A stretch of DNA of 64,000 nt from positions 186,001 through 250,000 of the forward strand of contig NZ_JAVHXT010000001.1 of the NCBI RefSeq assembly GCF_031119335.1. The letters run 5' to 3'. Under the pieces are notes generated by a model. That model worked only from the letters and a program-made list of their open reading frames with translations. It had not been told where the DNA came from and did no database searches. The DNA comes from Pedobacter sp. GTDB taxonomy: Bacteria; Bacteroidota; Bacteroidia; Sphingobacteriales; Sphingobacteriaceae. Each line of letters begins with the position of its first letter. The stretch's first letter is position 1. The translations under genes were made by a program, and so were the position numbers. Below, piece after piece: positions 50,517-60,629 of the stretch.

Positions 50517-52652
50517 TTAATCCTGTACCAATGAAAAATCTATCTGACGTTTAGATAAATCAACCTTCTTCACCTTAATCTGCACTTCATCTCCAAGTTG
50601 ATATTTACGTTTTTTACGCTGCCCAATAATACAGTAATTTTTTTCATCAAGTACATAAAAATCATCACTGATATCACGTAGACGTATCATTCCTTCACAC
50701 TTATTCTCTTCAATTTCTACATACATTCCCCATTCGGTAACGCCAGAAATTATGCCGGTGTAAACAGAACCAATATTGTTTTCTAAATATTCTGCCTGTT
50801 TATATTTCACCGAAGCTCTTTCTGCATCTGCAGCACGTTTTTCCATTGCAGAGGAGTGTACACTTGCTGCTTCATATTCCTCGGCATTGGCCGATTTGCC
50901 ACCATCAAGGTAAAGCGCTAGAAGGCGATGTACCATTACATCGGGGTAACGACGGATAGGAGAGGTGAAGTGTGTATAGTAATCGAATGCTAAGCCGTAA
51001 TGGCTTGTTTTCTTCGTAGTATATATTGCTTTTGCCATAGAACGGATGGCCAAAGAAGTAAGGATATTCTGTTCTTTTTTGCCCTCTACATCTGCCATTA
51101 AATAATTTAGGGACTTGGCAATGGCCTTATCAGATTTGGTATCGATTTTATAACCAAAGCGAGAAGCAAAAGTGGCGAAACTGGTCAAATTTTCCATGTT
51201 TGGCGAATCGTGCGAACGATAAACAAACGTGTATTTCTGCTTGCCTTTTCCTTTTTTCGCAATAAATTCAGCTACCTTTTTGTTAGCTAAAAGCATGAAA
51301 TCTTCGATGAGCTTGTGTGCGTCTTTACGTTCTTTCACATATACGCCAATTGGCTTACCGAAATCATCCAATTTGAATTTAACTTCAGTACTCTCGAAGC
51401 TGATAGCGCCGTTTTTAAACTTAGCATCTCTTAATACGTAAGCTATCTCATTAAGCTTTAGGATTTCTTCTGTATAATCGCCGGCTTTGTTTTCTATTAC
51501 TTCCTGCGCTTCTTCGTAGGTAAAACGTCTGTTTGAGTGGATTACCGTACGACCAAACCATTGATTGTGGATATTTGCGTCATCATCCATTTCAAAAACA
51601 GCTGCAAAACACAACTTATCTTCATTAGGGCGAAGTGAACAAACACCATTACTTAATCGCTCTGGCAACATTGGGATCACTCTATCAACTAAATAAACGG
51701 AAGTGGCTCTATGTTCTGCTTCTTTATCTAAGCTGCTATTTGGGGTTACGTAATGGGAAACATCTGCAATGTGGACACCAATTTCGTAATGACCATTGTC
51801 CAGTTTTTTGAAGGAAATAGCATCATCAAAATCTTTAGCGTCTATTGGATCAATAGTGAAAGTAACAGTATCTCTAAAATCCCTACGTCCTTTGATATCT
51901 TCTTCGCTAATTTGCTCTGGAATGGCGTTGGCTTCTTTTTCAACTTCAGATGGAAAACTCAACGGAAAACCATATTCGGCTAAAATGGCATTCATTTCGG
52001 TGTCGTTTTCACCCTGCTCGCCTAAAATATGTATAATTTTTCCGATTGGATTTTTTGCGCCTTCTGGCCAATCTTCCAATGCCACCTGCACTTTCTGACC
52101 ATTTTTAGCGCCGTTTAAATCGCCGAGCGGTACAAAAATATCATGCAACATTTTTCGGTCATCAGGAATTACAAAGGCAAAACGTTCAGATACTTTGGCT
52201 ACGCCTATAAAATCTGTTTTTGCTCTTTTAATGATTTCTACAATCTCGCCCTCGTTCTTTCTACCGCTTTTTTTCTTGGCGAAAACATAAACCTTCACCT
52301 TGTCGCCATGTAATGCGTTTTTTAACTTTCGTGGCGCAACAAAAATATCCTTCTCAAACTCATCATCAGGCACAATAAATGCAGAGCCGTCTGCGGTCAT
52401 ATCAACCGTACCAGTTACAAAGGTTTTTAGGTCCTTCATTTTGAACTTACCTCGTTCTGGTCTAACAAATAAACCTTTTTCGGTCTGTTCAATGAGAACT
52501 TCAAGTATTGTATCTATAGATGCCTTATCATCTAAGTTTAAACGGCTAGCTACCTGCTTATGGTTAAGTGCAATGTTCTTGTTTTTGTCAAAAACATCGC
52601 TTATTAACTGAGTGAGAACTAGTTTGAATTGTGCGTTCTTATTTTTTGCCAT
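50517..52652 (-). CDS. rnr: Ribonuclease R
   Basis: 711-residue 3'-to-5' exoribonuclease of the RNB family. N-terminal winged-helix/cold-shock domains (about 60-230: DEFEKDIFVAPRKLKNALHGD), RNB catalytic domain with D271/D274/D276/D277 (DPIDAKDFDDAIS), HIADVSHYVTPNS and ERLSNGVCSLRPNEDKLCF, and a C-terminal S1 domain (about 620-705: YTGIISGVTEWGMYVEIEE). Degrades structured RNA, including rRNA fragments, in the cytoplasm. Length is normal for the Bacteroidota enzyme. Confidence 0.97.
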   Translation of the reverse strand: MAKNKNAQFKLVLTQLISDVFDKNKNIALNHKQVASRLNLDDKASIDTILEVLIEQTEKGLFVRPERGKFKMKDLKTFVTGTVDMTADGSAFIVPDDEFEKDIFVAPRKLKNALHGDKVKVYVFAKKKSGRKNEGEIVEIIKRAKTDFIGVAKVSERFAFVIPDDRKMLHDIFVPLGDLNGAKNGQKVQVALEDWPEGAKNPIGKIIHILGEQGENDTEMNAILAEYGFPLSFPSEVEKEANAIPEQISEEDIKGRRDFRDTVTFTIDPIDAKDFDDAISFKKLDNGHYEIGVHIADVSHYVTPNSSLDKEAEHRATSVYLVDRVIPMLPERLSNGVCSLRPNEDKLCFAAVFEMDDDANIHNQWFGRTVIHSNRRFTYEEAQEVIENKAGDYTEEILKLNEIAYVLRDAKFKNGAISFESTEVKFKLDDFGKPIGVYVKERKDAHKLIEDFMLLANKKVAEFIAKKGKGKQKYTFVYRSHDSPNMENLTSFATFASRFGYKIDTKSDKAIAKSLNYLMADVEGKKEQNILTSLAIRSMAKAIYTTKKTSHYGLAFDYYTHFTSPIRRYPDVMVHRLLALYLDGGKSANAEEYEAASVHSSAMEKRAADAERASVKYKQAEYLENNIGSVYTGIISGVTEWGMYVEIEENKCEGMIRLRDISDDFYVLDEKNYCIIGQRKKRKYQLGDEVQIKVKKVDLSKRQIDFSLVQD

Positions 52653-52745
52653 AATTGTTTTGCAATTGTACCGAAGATAACAAATGTTGGCATAGGAATG
52701 TGTTTTTTAAGGCAAATAAATGCTTTTATCATCAATGCCTAAACG

Positions 52746-52775
52746 CAAAAAGAGCCCCGAATAAATTCGAGACTC
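52746..52775 (-). terminator. Terminator of the lipoprotein gene (minus strand)
   Basis: GAGCCCCGAAT (52752-52762) and ATTCGAGACTC (52765-52775) pair with two wobbles; on the minus strand a TTTTT follows the stem. It sits 27 bp after the stop of the 52802-54010 gene. Confidence 0.7.
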
Positions 52776-52801
52776 CTTCAAAAAAAATTACCAATTATCT
52801 G

Positions 52802-54010
52802 TTAAGATTTTTTAAGATTGAAAACATAAGTTCCTCTACTTCCGCAAGCTACAAATACATAGCTGCCTGCAATTCTAGAGCTAATTACATTAAAATTGCC
52901 ACCAAATGTACTTTGGAAGTGTGTTTTAGCAATTACTTTGATTTTATTGTTTTCAATTTGTGCTACTACTAAGCTGTTGCCAGTAGAAACGTATATTTTA
53001 TCTGCTACGATAGAAATCGAATTTACCCATCCACCAACATCTACCTGATCTAACAATGCATTGGTAGTTTTGTCTACGTGAATTAAATAGTAGTTGTTAC
53101 CGAATAAGAAGTTTCCATTAGTTAGAGAAGCTACAGATCCAATGCCAACGCTGTTACTAGGAATTGGCCAATGTTTGTAATTAGTTTCTGCAGCAGTATT
53201 TGCATCAAAAGTAGCATAGCTGTAACCGTTGGTAGCGATGATATCGCGGTTAGAAATAGCGATAGATCTCGATCCTCCGTAGGGTTGAAAGGCTGTTCTG
53301 CTAGCTTTTTGCCCGTTGAAAGAAATTACGCTGATACCACCATTTGAAGAAGAGGCAGCATATAATTTACCGTTATATTCGTTGTATTTTACGTCTTTTG
53401 TTGAATAACCTTCTAAACCTACTGCTTGAGGCTCTGATAAACTGCCTCCATTGGTTTTCACGATGCCAACTACAGCAGGAGCTGGATATTTGTAGCTTTC
53501 GTAAGTTTTTAAATCCATACCTAGATACAAACGACCGCCACCGTTGTTGATACAAGTAATGTCTGCATCTGGAGTACTAACCGAAGAAACTAACTGAGGG
53601 ACGCCAGATTGGATTTGGATAACATCTACACCGCCGCCATAAGCAGCGCCTGGAGTTTGATAGGCAATAGCGTAGTTGTTGCCATAAGCAGAAACTTCTA
53701 AAGCACTTAAAGGATTGTTATTTACACCCAATTGAGGCTCAATTTTTCCTTTATAAACTAATTGAAAAGGAAATGCTGTAGCAGTTGCCTCGGTAGTTTT
53801 TCCGAATGCGTTGGTCTCGGTTTCAGCTTGAAAGTTCAAGGTTACACCTTCGTTAGTTAAATCTACGCGGTTTGAAGAGGTAGTGTTATCAATTTTAATG
53901 ATTTTCGCAGCTTCATCTTCTTGCACAACTTCTTGTGTTTCTTTTTTACAAGAGTAAATAGTTGCTGATAACAAAAGCGCTGCAACTAATAAATACTTGT
54001 TTCTTAACAT
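52802..54010 (-). CDS. Putative beta-propeller lipoprotein
   Basis: 402 residues. Lipobox in SATIYSCKKETQE, so envelope-anchored. The body has repeating short beta units of the kind found in LVIVD/YVTN-type propellers (VGIVKTNGGSLSEPQAVGLEG, VKYNEYNGKLYAASSSNGGI, IAISNRDIIATNGYS, ISIVADKIYVSTGNSLVV, SRIAGSYVFVACGSRGTYVF). No active-site motif. Probably a binding or scaffold protein at the cell surface. It stands alone between terminator-like hairpins. Confidence 0.7.
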   Translation of the reverse strand: MLRNKYLLVAALLLSATIYSCKKETQEVVQEDEAAKIIKIDNTTSSNRVDLTNEGVTLNFQAETETNAFGKTTEATATAFPFQLVYKGKIEPQLGVNNNPLSALEVSAYGNNYAIAYQTPGAAYGGGVDVIQIQSGVPQLVSSVSTPDADITCINNGGGRLYLGMDLKTYESYKYPAPAVVGIVKTNGGSLSEPQAVGLEGYSTKDVKYNEYNGKLYAASSSNGGISVISFNGQKASRTAFQPYGGSRSIAISNRDIIATNGYSYATFDANTAAETNYKHWPIPSNSVGIGSVASLTNGNFLFGNNYYLIHVDKTTNALLDQVDVGGWVNSISIVADKIYVSTGNSLVVAQIENNKIKVIAKTHFQSTFGGNFNVISSRIAGSYVFVACGSRGTYVFNLKKS

Positions 54011-54186
54011 CTTTTTTTAGTTTAATTTATTTTCTATATCGAAAAATTATACCAAAAAGGAGTAAATGCGAAAAATGGTCTTACAATAGTGTTTGAGGTG
54101 TTTTTGTAAAACTATAAGTTGTGGAATTGGGGATTTTTAAGGTGTGATTACTCTTTTTTTGAGTAATCAATTCCCCGTTTTTGTTG

Positions 54187-55893
54187 TTAGAAATTTCCTG
54201 GTATGGCGTCTATTAATTTTTGGGTATAAGCTGCTTTTGGTTTTTCATAGATTTCCTCAGGGAAACCTTGTTCTTCTATTTTTCCCTTATTCATGATAAT
54301 CATCCTATCGGAGATGTGTTTTACCACGGCCAAATCATGGGATATAAAAATGTAGGTCAATCCAAATTCTTCCTGCAAATCTCTTAACAGGTTTAAAACC
54401 TGTGCTTGTACCGAAACATCTAATGCCGAAACGGATTCGTCGCAGATGATGAATTTTGGTTGAAGCGCCAAAGCACGTGCAATTACGATACGCTGCCTCT
54501 GTCCGCCAGAAAACTCGTGCGGATAACGGTTGAAGTGTTCTGCACCTAGGTTTACCTTTTCTAAAAGTTCTATTACGTGCGCTTTTCGTTCCGCGTCATT
54601 GGCATGGATGTTATGTACCACTAGAGGCTCCATAATTGATTGCCCAACGGTGATTTTCGGGTTTAATGAAGAGTAGGGATCTTGGAAAATAATTTGAACG
54701 TCTCTGCGTAATTTCCTGAGTTCTTTTTTGTTTAAGTGGGTGATATCCCTACCATCAAAAATTAACTGACCAGAAGTAGGTTCTACTAAACGTAAAATTG
54801 TTCTTCCTAAAGTGGTTTTTCCACAGCCCGATTCGCCAACCAAGCCTAAGGTTTCTCCAGGGAAAACTTCAAAAGAAACCTGGTCAACTGCTTTTACATA
54901 ATCATGTGTTTTACCAAACAAACCTTTTTTGATCGGGTACCAGGTGCATAAGTTCTCGACTTTTAATATAGGAGCCTGGTTGTAGAGTTTTGCTCTTCGT
55001 TGGTTTACTTCTTCCTGTGTAAAAGCGTTTTTAGCTAAAAGATGCTGCAAACCTACCTCCTTATCTTCGTTAAGAAAGTCGGCTACGGTAGGCAACTTTT
55101 TGAGTAATCTTTTTGGCGATGGCCTACAAGCTAATAAACCTTTTGTATACGGATGTTGCGGGTTTTCGAATAGTTGTTCTGCTTTTCCTTGTTCTACGAT
55201 ATCGCCTTTGTACATTACCAAAAGTTCATCGGCAATTTCACTCATCAATCCCAAATCATGGGAAATGAAGATCATGGCCATATTACGTTCGGTTTTTAGA
55301 CGCGATAACAACTGTAAAATAGTTTTTTGAACAGTTACATCTAATGCCGTTGTTGGTTCATCGGCAATTAATAATTCGGGGTTACAGCTTAAAGCCATGG
55401 CAATCATTACCCGTTGCTTTTGCCCGCCAGAAAGTTGGTGCGGGTAGCTTTCAAAAATATTCTCAGGACGAGGCAGTTGCACTTCCTTAAACAAAGCGAT
55501 GGTTTGCGCCTTGGCAGTTTGTTTATCCACCTGTTGGTGCAACATAATGGCTTCCCTAACTTGTTCGCCACAGGTAAAAACTGGGTTTAGTGAAGTCATT
55601 GGTTCCTGAAAAATCATGGCGATTTTGTTGCCACGATATTTCCTGATTTCTTGGTCGCTTAAACTGAGTAAGTCGATAGTGTCTAGGTTAATTTCTCCAT
55701 CTATCTGGGTGTGCTTACTGTCGTGCAAACGCATAATAGAGAATGAAGTCACCGATTTGCCTGAGCCAGATTCGCCAACAATGCCCAAAACTTTACCTCT
55801 TCCGAGATTAAAACTTACTTTGTGAACAGTTTCTAGCCAAACTTTGTCTTCTTGGTTATAAAATTTTACGGCAAGGTCTTTTACTTTAAGCAT
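54187..55893 (-). CDS. Fused double ABC ATPase for peptide/glutathione-type import
   Basis: 568 residues, two ATPase domains in tandem (DppD+DppF or GsiA-like). First Walker A GESGSGKS (K46) and signature [14 protein letters not shown]; second Walker A GESGCGKT and [14 protein letters not shown]; both are followed by D-loop/Walker B ([26 protein letters not shown]). The region after the first domain has the oligopeptide-transporter C-terminal pattern ([17 protein letters not shown]). Energises import of di/oligopeptides or glutathione at the inner membrane. No permease or binding-protein gene is nearby, so its partners are encoded elsewhere. Confidence 0.93.
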   Translation of the reverse strand: MLKVKDLAVKFYNQEDKVWLETVHKVSFNLGRGKVLGIVGESGSGKSVTSFSIMRLHDSKHTQIDGEINLDTIDLLSLSDQEIRKYRGNKIAMIFQEPMTSLNPVFTCGEQVREAIMLHQQVDKQTAKAQTIALFKEVQLPRPENIFESYPHQLSGGQKQRVMIAMALSCNPELLIADEPTTALDVTVQKTILQLLSRLKTERNMAMIFISHDLGLMSEIADELLVMYKGDIVEQGKAEQLFENPQHPYTKGLLACRPSPKRLLKKLPTVADFLNEDKEVGLQHLLAKNAFTQEEVNQRRAKLYNQAPILKVENLCTWYPIKKGLFGKTHDYVKAVDQVSFEVFPGETLGLVGESGCGKTTLGRTILRLVEPTSGQLIFDGRDITHLNKKELRKLRRDVQIIFQDPYSSLNPKITVGQSIMEPLVVHNIHANDAERKAHVIELLEKVNLGAEHFNRYPHEFSGGQRQRIVIARALALQPKFIICDESVSALDVSVQAQVLNLLRDLQEEFGLTYIFISHDLAVVKHISDRMIIMNKGKIEEQGFPEEIYEKPKAAYTQKLIDAIPGNF

Positions 55894-55912
55894 TTATCAA
55901 GCGGATTTAACC

Positions 55913-56012
55913 ATATAGACACATAGCATTACGTTTTTTAAATTGAAATTCATTAAAAATTGATGAATTTGAAAAATGCTATCGATTTTGAAACTTATGT
56001 GCCTATGTGTTT
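55913..56012. repeat. Imperfect long inverted repeat (ACACATAG type)
   Basis: CATATAGACACATAGCAT and TTATGTGCCTATGTGTTTC face each other; between them AAATTGAAATTCATTAA and AATTGATGAATTTGAA make an inner stem. Lies between the exonuclease and ABC genes. Confidence 0.5.
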
Positions 56013-56022
56013 CATTTTATCA

Positions 56023-56736
56023 TTACTTCACTAAAGTAATATTTTCTTGCGTAATTATTGGCAATCCTTTAAAGCGTAACAACAATTGTGCAGTAGTAAT
56101 TACATCATTCTGGCAATATTTAGCAATTCGAGTTAAATCTTTTTGTTGGTAATAGATTTCCTTAACCTGACTGCCATCGATATCATTTTTAGGAGTGGGC
56201 AAATCAAATATCGCAGCTAGTAAATTTAAAGAAGTGTAGTTTTTATAATCACCGAATTTCCAAAGTTCCATAGTATCTAAATGATGAATTTCCCAAGGTT
56301 TCTTGCCAGCTATTTGTAATGGTGCGGGGATTGGCAAGCCGTTAATCAGCATTCTTCTGCATAAGTACGGAAAATCAAATTCCTTACCATTGTGTGCACA
56401 GAGTTGTAAGTTTTTAGTGTGCTTATTTATGAGGTTGATGAATTGTTTCAGTAAAATAGTTTCATCGTGGTGGGCAAATGAACACACTCGCAAATGAATT
56501 TGCTTTCGCTCTAAATGATAGATACCAACGCTGATACAAACAACCTTTCCGAACTCTGCCCAAATGCCAGCTCTATCGTAAAATTCCACCGCCGTCTGTC
56601 CGTCTTTACGTTGGTAGCGGCTTTTTTGTTCCCAAAGTTCTTGTAGGTGTGGTGGTAGCTCTTCAAACTTTTCCTTCTGTGGAACGGTTTCAATATCAAT
56701 CACAAAGACATTGTTTAGCTTAAGGTCTTTTAGCAT
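56023..56736 (-). CDS. PolB-like 3'-5' exonuclease (DEDDy)
   Basis: 237 residues. DEDD exonuclease motifs: I, D14-I-E16 (VIDIETVP); II, LCAHNGKEFDFPYLCRRM; III, AKYCQNDVITTAQLLLR, with the Y-x3-D pattern of the DEDDy class. No polymerase domain, so a stand-alone nuclease acting on DNA or RNA 3' ends. Exact substrate unknown. Its start lies 132 bp upstream (in reading direction) of the ABC gene start with a hairpin repeat between. Confidence 0.85.
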   Translation of the reverse strand: MLKDLKLNNVFVIDIETVPQKEKFEELPPHLQELWEQKSRYQRKDGQTAVEFYDRAGIWAEFGKVVCISVGIYHLERKQIHLRVCSFAHHDETILLKQFINLINKHTKNLQLCAHNGKEFDFPYLCRRMLINGLPIPAPLQIAGKKPWEIHHLDTMELWKFGDYKNYTSLNLLAAIFDLPTPKNDIDGSQVKEIYYQQKDLTRIAKYCQNDVITTAQLLLRFKGLPIITQENITLVK

Positions 56737-56837
56737 AGTGGATAGGATAGGTGTATATCCAAATTAGTAAATTTTTGTTAATTCTCCCGCAGATTTTCGC
56801 TGATGTTTCCGCAGATTTAAGAAGATAAGGCGAATTT

Positions 56838-56920
56838 CGTCATTGCGAGGTACGAAGCAATCCTACAACTGTCGCTAAGCAATAACCATAGCTCTAAGAT
56901 TGCTTCGTGCCTCGCAATGA
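56838..56920. repeat. REP-like inverted repeat, family 2, copy 2
   Basis: CGTCATTGCGAGGTACGAAG(CAATC) and (GATTG)CTTCGTGCCTCGCAATGA pair around a 33-base spacer. Same words as at 20304-20373. With the terminator below it occupies the 334-bp gap after the arginine decarboxylase gene. Confidence 0.8.
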
Positions 56921-57001
56921 AGTGAGGAGAGTTCAATACCTAGGGAATTACAATGAAGCTAATCTCAAGTTAACTTAGGTGTCTAAGGTGGTTAATTAAA
57001 A

Positions 57002-57033
57002 CAAAAAAATCCCTTCCGAAAATGGAAAGGATT
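57002..57033 (-). terminator. Terminator of the arginine decarboxylase gene
   Basis: ATCCCTTCC and GGAAAGGAT form the stem on the minus strand, followed by a run of seven T; 38 bp after the stop. Confidence 0.85.
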
Positions 57034-57070
57034 AATCTATGCTTAACAAAACCCTTTGACGATGTTGGGA

Positions 57071-58462
57071 TTAAACGTAACCTAGAATTTTAAGCACCTG
57101 CTTACTATTTTGCTCTTCGCCAAAAACTTCGAAGTTAAAAGTCTCATCGCGGTTTCTGCGGATAATTACATGCTTTGGACTAGGCAATAAACAGTGATGG
57201 ATACCACCATAACCACTTAAAACTTCCTGATAAGCACCCGTATTAAAGAAGCCTAGATATTGCACTTTACGTGTTTTAGGCATAAACACACTGTTCATGT
57301 GTGCCTCTTGGTTGTAGTAATCTTGCCCATCGCAAGTAATACCACCCAAGTTTACGCGTTCGTATTCAGCATCCCAATTGTTGATAGGTAATAATACATA
57401 TTTTTGGTTCAGCGCCCAAACATCAGGCAAATTGGTGATGAAAGAACCATCCAACATCAACCATTTTTCACGGTCATTTTGTTGTTTACGGCCCAACACT
57501 TTGTATAAAATTCCTGAAGCTTCAGCAACCGTGTATTTACCAAATTCAGTAATGATATCTGGTTCAACAACATCGTGCTCTGCACAAATTTCCTTGATAC
57601 GTTTTACAATCTCGTTTACCATGTACTCGTAATCGAAATCGAACACCAAACTATCTTTAAACGGCATACCACCACCAATATCTAAAGTATCTAGTTCTGG
57701 ATTGATTTTCTTGAACTTGCAATACAAGGTCACATATTTCTCTAATTCATTCCAGTAATATGGCGTGTCAGAAATACCAGAATTAATAAAAAAGTGCAAT
57801 AATTTCACCCTAAAATTTGGGTTTGCAGCCACTTTACTGTTGTAGAAATCAATTACATCTTCCATACGTACACCTAAACGAGAAGTATAGAATTGCGAAT
57901 CTGGCTGCTCTTCAGCTGCAATACGGATACCCAAGTTACAAGGTGTATCCATCTCAATTTCATCGTCGTAAAGGTTAAACTCTTCTTTGTTATCTAATAC
58001 CGGAATGATGTTTTTATAGCCATCATGCAACATATCGATAATATATTGTTTGTATTGGAAGGTTTTAAAACCGTTGCAGATAATGGTTGTTTCTTTAGTC
58101 AGGTTGCCCTTTTTCTCCAAAGCCTCAATCATTGGCATATCAAAAGCCGACGAAGTCTCCAAGTGGATATCGTTCTTTAAAGCCTCTTCAACAATGTGTT
58201 TAAAGTGCGAACTTTTTGTACAATAGCAGTATTTGTAGTCGCCACGGTAATTATTCTTGATAATTGCCTGCTGAAACAACAATTTTGCCTGCTGAATTTT
58301 CTTGCTTACCATGGGTAAGTAAGTGAAACGCAATGGCGTACCATAGGTTTCAATCATTTCCATCAAGTTTAAATCGTGGAAATATAATTCATCATCTATA
58401 ATGCTATAGCCCTCTTGCGGGAAACCAACACTCAGATCAAGAAATTCTTCGTAACTCTGCAT
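57071..58462 (-). CDS. Arginine decarboxylase, PLP-dependent (fold III)
   Basis: 463-residue cytoplasmic enzyme; converts L-arginine to agmatine, the first step of polyamine synthesis by that route. N-terminal TIM-barrel with the PLP lysine K83 (YCYCTKSSHF), Gly-rich phosphate loop in DIGGGMPFKDS, and C-terminal GAYQEVLSGYGGIHHCLLPSPKH. The length, ~465, is that of the Bacteroidota arginine decarboxylase rather than of the 630+ residue SpeA of E. coli. Annotation of substrate is by family; ornithine or diaminopimelate is less likely. First in a run of arginine/guanidino genes on this strand. Confidence 0.85.
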   Translation of the reverse strand: MQSYEEFLDLSVGFPQEGYSIIDDELYFHDLNLMEMIETYGTPLRFTYLPMVSKKIQQAKLLFQQAIIKNNYRGDYKYCYCTKSSHFKHIVEEALKNDIHLETSSAFDMPMIEALEKKGNLTKETTIICNGFKTFQYKQYIIDMLHDGYKNIIPVLDNKEEFNLYDDEIEMDTPCNLGIRIAAEEQPDSQFYTSRLGVRMEDVIDFYNSKVAANPNFRVKLLHFFINSGISDTPYYWNELEKYVTLYCKFKKINPELDTLDIGGGMPFKDSLVFDFDYEYMVNEIVKRIKEICAEHDVVEPDIITEFGKYTVAEASGILYKVLGRKQQNDREKWLMLDGSFITNLPDVWALNQKYVLLPINNWDAEYERVNLGGITCDGQDYYNQEAHMNSVFMPKTRKVQYLGFFNTGAYQEVLSGYGGIHHCLLPSPKHVIIRRNRDETFNFEVFGEEQNSKQVLKILGYV

Positions 58463-58718
58463 TGTCTAAAAATTTTTGCAAAAATGTAATTTTAAATCGA
58501 TAAAAATGTAGACTAAATAACATTTTTATATTAACTCTTAAAAAGAGGTTTAGTTTTTACTTTTTGTAAAGAGATGGAGAGTTTTTGTGTGTTTATAACT
58601 GCTTGTTTATCTTTTTGTTGTGGTGTTTTGTGTTTGTTTTGTAGACTTTTTGGGTAAAACTAAAATTGATGTGATTTTTTCACTCGTTAACATCATATAA
58701 TTTACCTCTTCGTTTTTT

Positions 58719-58820
58719 TAGTTTTGAAAAGCAATTGCAGTACCGTTTTGGTTACGAAAGTCCCGCTTTTTGTTATAAGTCCCGATAAAATCGGGAGCTT
58801 TTCACTTCAATCGGGTTTGA
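58719..58820 (+). repeat. Dispersed intergenic repeat, family 3, copy 3
   Basis: TAGTTTTGAAAAGCAATTG, GAAAGTCCCGCTTTTTGTTATA, CCCGATAAAATCGGGA and CACTTCAATCGGGTTTGATG follow in the family order. An inner CCCGAT/ATCGGG stem is present. Otherwise nothing is seen in the 460-bp gap 58463-58922. Confidence 0.75.
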
Positions 58821-58922
58821 TGAACGAAGTGATGTGCTAAAAACTTTGTTAATCTTTATAGACTTGGTGCTGAGAAGATTGACAAAGCTGTAAGAAAAGG
58901 TCTGTGGCACAAAGAACCTTGG

Positions 58923-59477
58923 TTACTTTGGAAGTAACACATCGCTAATTACATGTATCACGCCGTTAGATGCCTTTACTGTAGAAATAATCTCGCTACC
59001 GTTTACATAATTTTTTCCATCCTTTTGGGTAATTTTTACCTTGCCACCAAAAACCATGTCATATTCCAAGCCATCTTGAAGTAGAACACCATCTAATACA
59101 CCAACATAGGTGTGGTAGCCAAGTATATTACTTAAATCATCTTTTTTTTCTGGTTTTAATAAATCTTCTACAGTGCCTTTTGGCAACTTGTCGAAGGCTG
59201 TATTTGTTGGCGCAAAAACCGTGAACGGACCTGCGTTGCTAAGCGCATCAGTCAATCCAGCAGCTTTAACAGCAGTAACTAAAGTAGTAAAGTCTGGACT
59301 TTTTGCCGCTACTTGAACAATGTTGGGATTGGAGACGTCGTCAACAACGGCCGATTGTCCGACGCTATTTTCTGAAGCGCTAGCATTGTCTGATGTTTCG
59401 GTTGTGTTTTCGGGCTGGTTGTTGGTACAAGCCGTGAATAGGATTGCGGCTACAAGAGCAAATAGAATTTTTTTCAT
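58923..59477 (-). CDS. Fasciclin-domain lipoprotein
   Basis: 184 residues from the ATG at 59477; an upstream in-frame ATG at 59516 precedes the signal sequence. Lipobox in AILFTACTNNQPE. One FAS1/fasciclin domain (about 50-184) with the H1 and H2 segments: TLVTAVKAAGLTDALSNAGPFTVFAPTNTAFDKL and the end GVIHVISDVLLPK (both quoted in part). Surface or periplasmic adhesion protein, function unknown. Confidence 0.9.
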   Translation of the reverse strand: MKKILFALVAAILFTACTNNQPENTTETSDNASASENSVGQSAVVDDVSNPNIVQVAAKSPDFTTLVTAVKAAGLTDALSNAGPFTVFAPTNTAFDKLPKGTVEDLLKPEKKDDLSNILGYHTYVGVLDGVLLQDGLEYDMVFGGKVKITQKDGKNYVNGSEIISTVKASNGVIHVISDVLLPK

Positions 59478-59549
59478 GATGCATATTTTTATTACGAAAA
59501 TATTTCTGTTTCGCATATAAAAGTATGATTTGAATCATCCTGCCTCATT

Positions 59550-59703
59550 GCTATAATGACGACGAAGCACCCGCAAAACGAGCCTGAATGTTACTAAAAA
59601 AACAATGAGCCAACAAATGAAAAATCCTAAAGCGAATGATAATCATAGTTGTATGATTGGTTTGCTTCGCAGCTACTTCGTGGTCGTAAACTCGTAATGA
59701 CGA
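59550..59703. repeat. Degenerate family 2 REP remnants
   Basis: ATGACGACGAAGCA at 59556 and GGTTTGCTTCGCAGC... ACTTCGTGGTCGTAAACTCG... TAATGACGACC to 59703. GCAGCTACTTCGTGGTC is shared with the element at 43858-44079. No clear pairing end to end. Confidence 0.4.
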
Positions 59704-59712
59704 CCTGTTAAG

Positions 59713-60627
59713 CTATCGTTTCAACGGCAAATGTATTTCTGCCAACATACACCTTGCACTACCGCCACCATTTTGCTCAATAGTATAAATTGGAGCCGTT
59801 ACAATCTTAGAAAATGCAGATAACGCTGTAATCTGTGTGCCATGCAAAGCTTTTAACGCCTGCTCCGACATTACCAATAGGCTTTCGCCATCTTTATTTT
59901 GCACTTCTAACATATTACCAGCAAAGTGGTTCATCTGCTCAAACGAAATATCGATAACGGTTTTATTGGTGGCTTTAAAGCTTTCTAAAACGGCTATTTT
60001 GTCTTCCGTATATTTAATGCTATCCAAACAAACTACAGTAAATTTTTCTCCAATGCACATCATCACATTGGTATGGTAAATAGGGAAGCCGCCTTCATCT
60101 ACAGCCTGAAATGCGACCACTCCGTAGCCACTTAGCATCGCAAAATTTTCTAACACTTCTTTATCGGTGCGCACACTTAAGCAAGCATAGGCAATTTTGT
60201 TTGTTCTGTCTAAAACCATACTGCCGGTGCCTTCCAAAAAGCGTTCTTGTAGTTCGAAAAAGCTTAAATCTGTTTGGTGGCTTACTTCAAAAGTCTTTGC
60301 TAAATAATCAATAATATCTTTTCTGCGTTCCTGTCTGCGGTTTGGCGAGTGCATCGGATAAAGAAAAACACTACCATCTTCATGAAAAGAAACCCAATTG
60401 TTCGGGAATATCGAATCGGGCGTTTCGGAATCTAATGTGTCGCTAATTATGGTTACATCTACACCATTTTCTCTAAGTATATTTACAAAGCCATCAAACT
60501 CAGCTAAGGCTTTTTGTTGAACATTTTCCTGTTCGCTAGCCATCTGAAATTTATTGTCATCGGCAGTTTGCTCGTTGAATTTAAAATCAACCGGGCGTAT
60601 CATGAGTAGGTGTGAAGTTGTTTGCAT
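59713..60627 (-). CDS. Amidinotransferase-fold hydrolase, CtlX (citrulline-utilisation) type
   Basis: 304 residues, cytoplasmic. The pentein/amidinotransferase fold is shown by MIRPVDFKFNEQTADDN, DTLDSETPDSIFPNNWVSFHEDGSVFLYPM (in parts), EGTGSMVLDRTNKIAYACLS, YHTNVMMCIGEKFTVVCLDS and the C-terminal NGGGSARCMLAEIHL with its catalytic-type Cys. The family acts on guanidino or ureido groups; CtlX-type proteins hydrolyse citrulline. Neighbours include an arginine deiminase-like enzyme and arginine decarboxylase, supporting arginine/citrulline catabolism. Begins 2 bp after the ParE stop, so probably shares a transcript with it. Confidence 0.87.
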   Translation of the reverse strand: MQTTSHLLMIRPVDFKFNEQTADDNKFQMASEQENVQQKALAEFDGFVNILRENGVDVTIISDTLDSETPDSIFPNNWVSFHEDGSVFLYPMHSPNRRQERRKDIIDYLAKTFEVSHQTDLSFFELQERFLEGTGSMVLDRTNKIAYACLSVRTDKEVLENFAMLSGYGVVAFQAVDEGGFPIYHTNVMMCIGEKFTVVCLDSIKYTEDKIAVLESFKATNKTVIDISFEQMNHFAGNMLEVQNKDGESLLVMSEQALKALHGTQITALSAFSKIVTAPIYTIEQNGGGSARCMLAEIHLPLKR

Positions 60628-60629
60628 TC

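Noticed and set aside
54143..54173. Terminator between the lipoprotein and ABC genes
   Set aside because: GATTACTC/GAGTAATC makes a short AT stem with the T run in the loop and none after it, so termination in either direction is not convincing.
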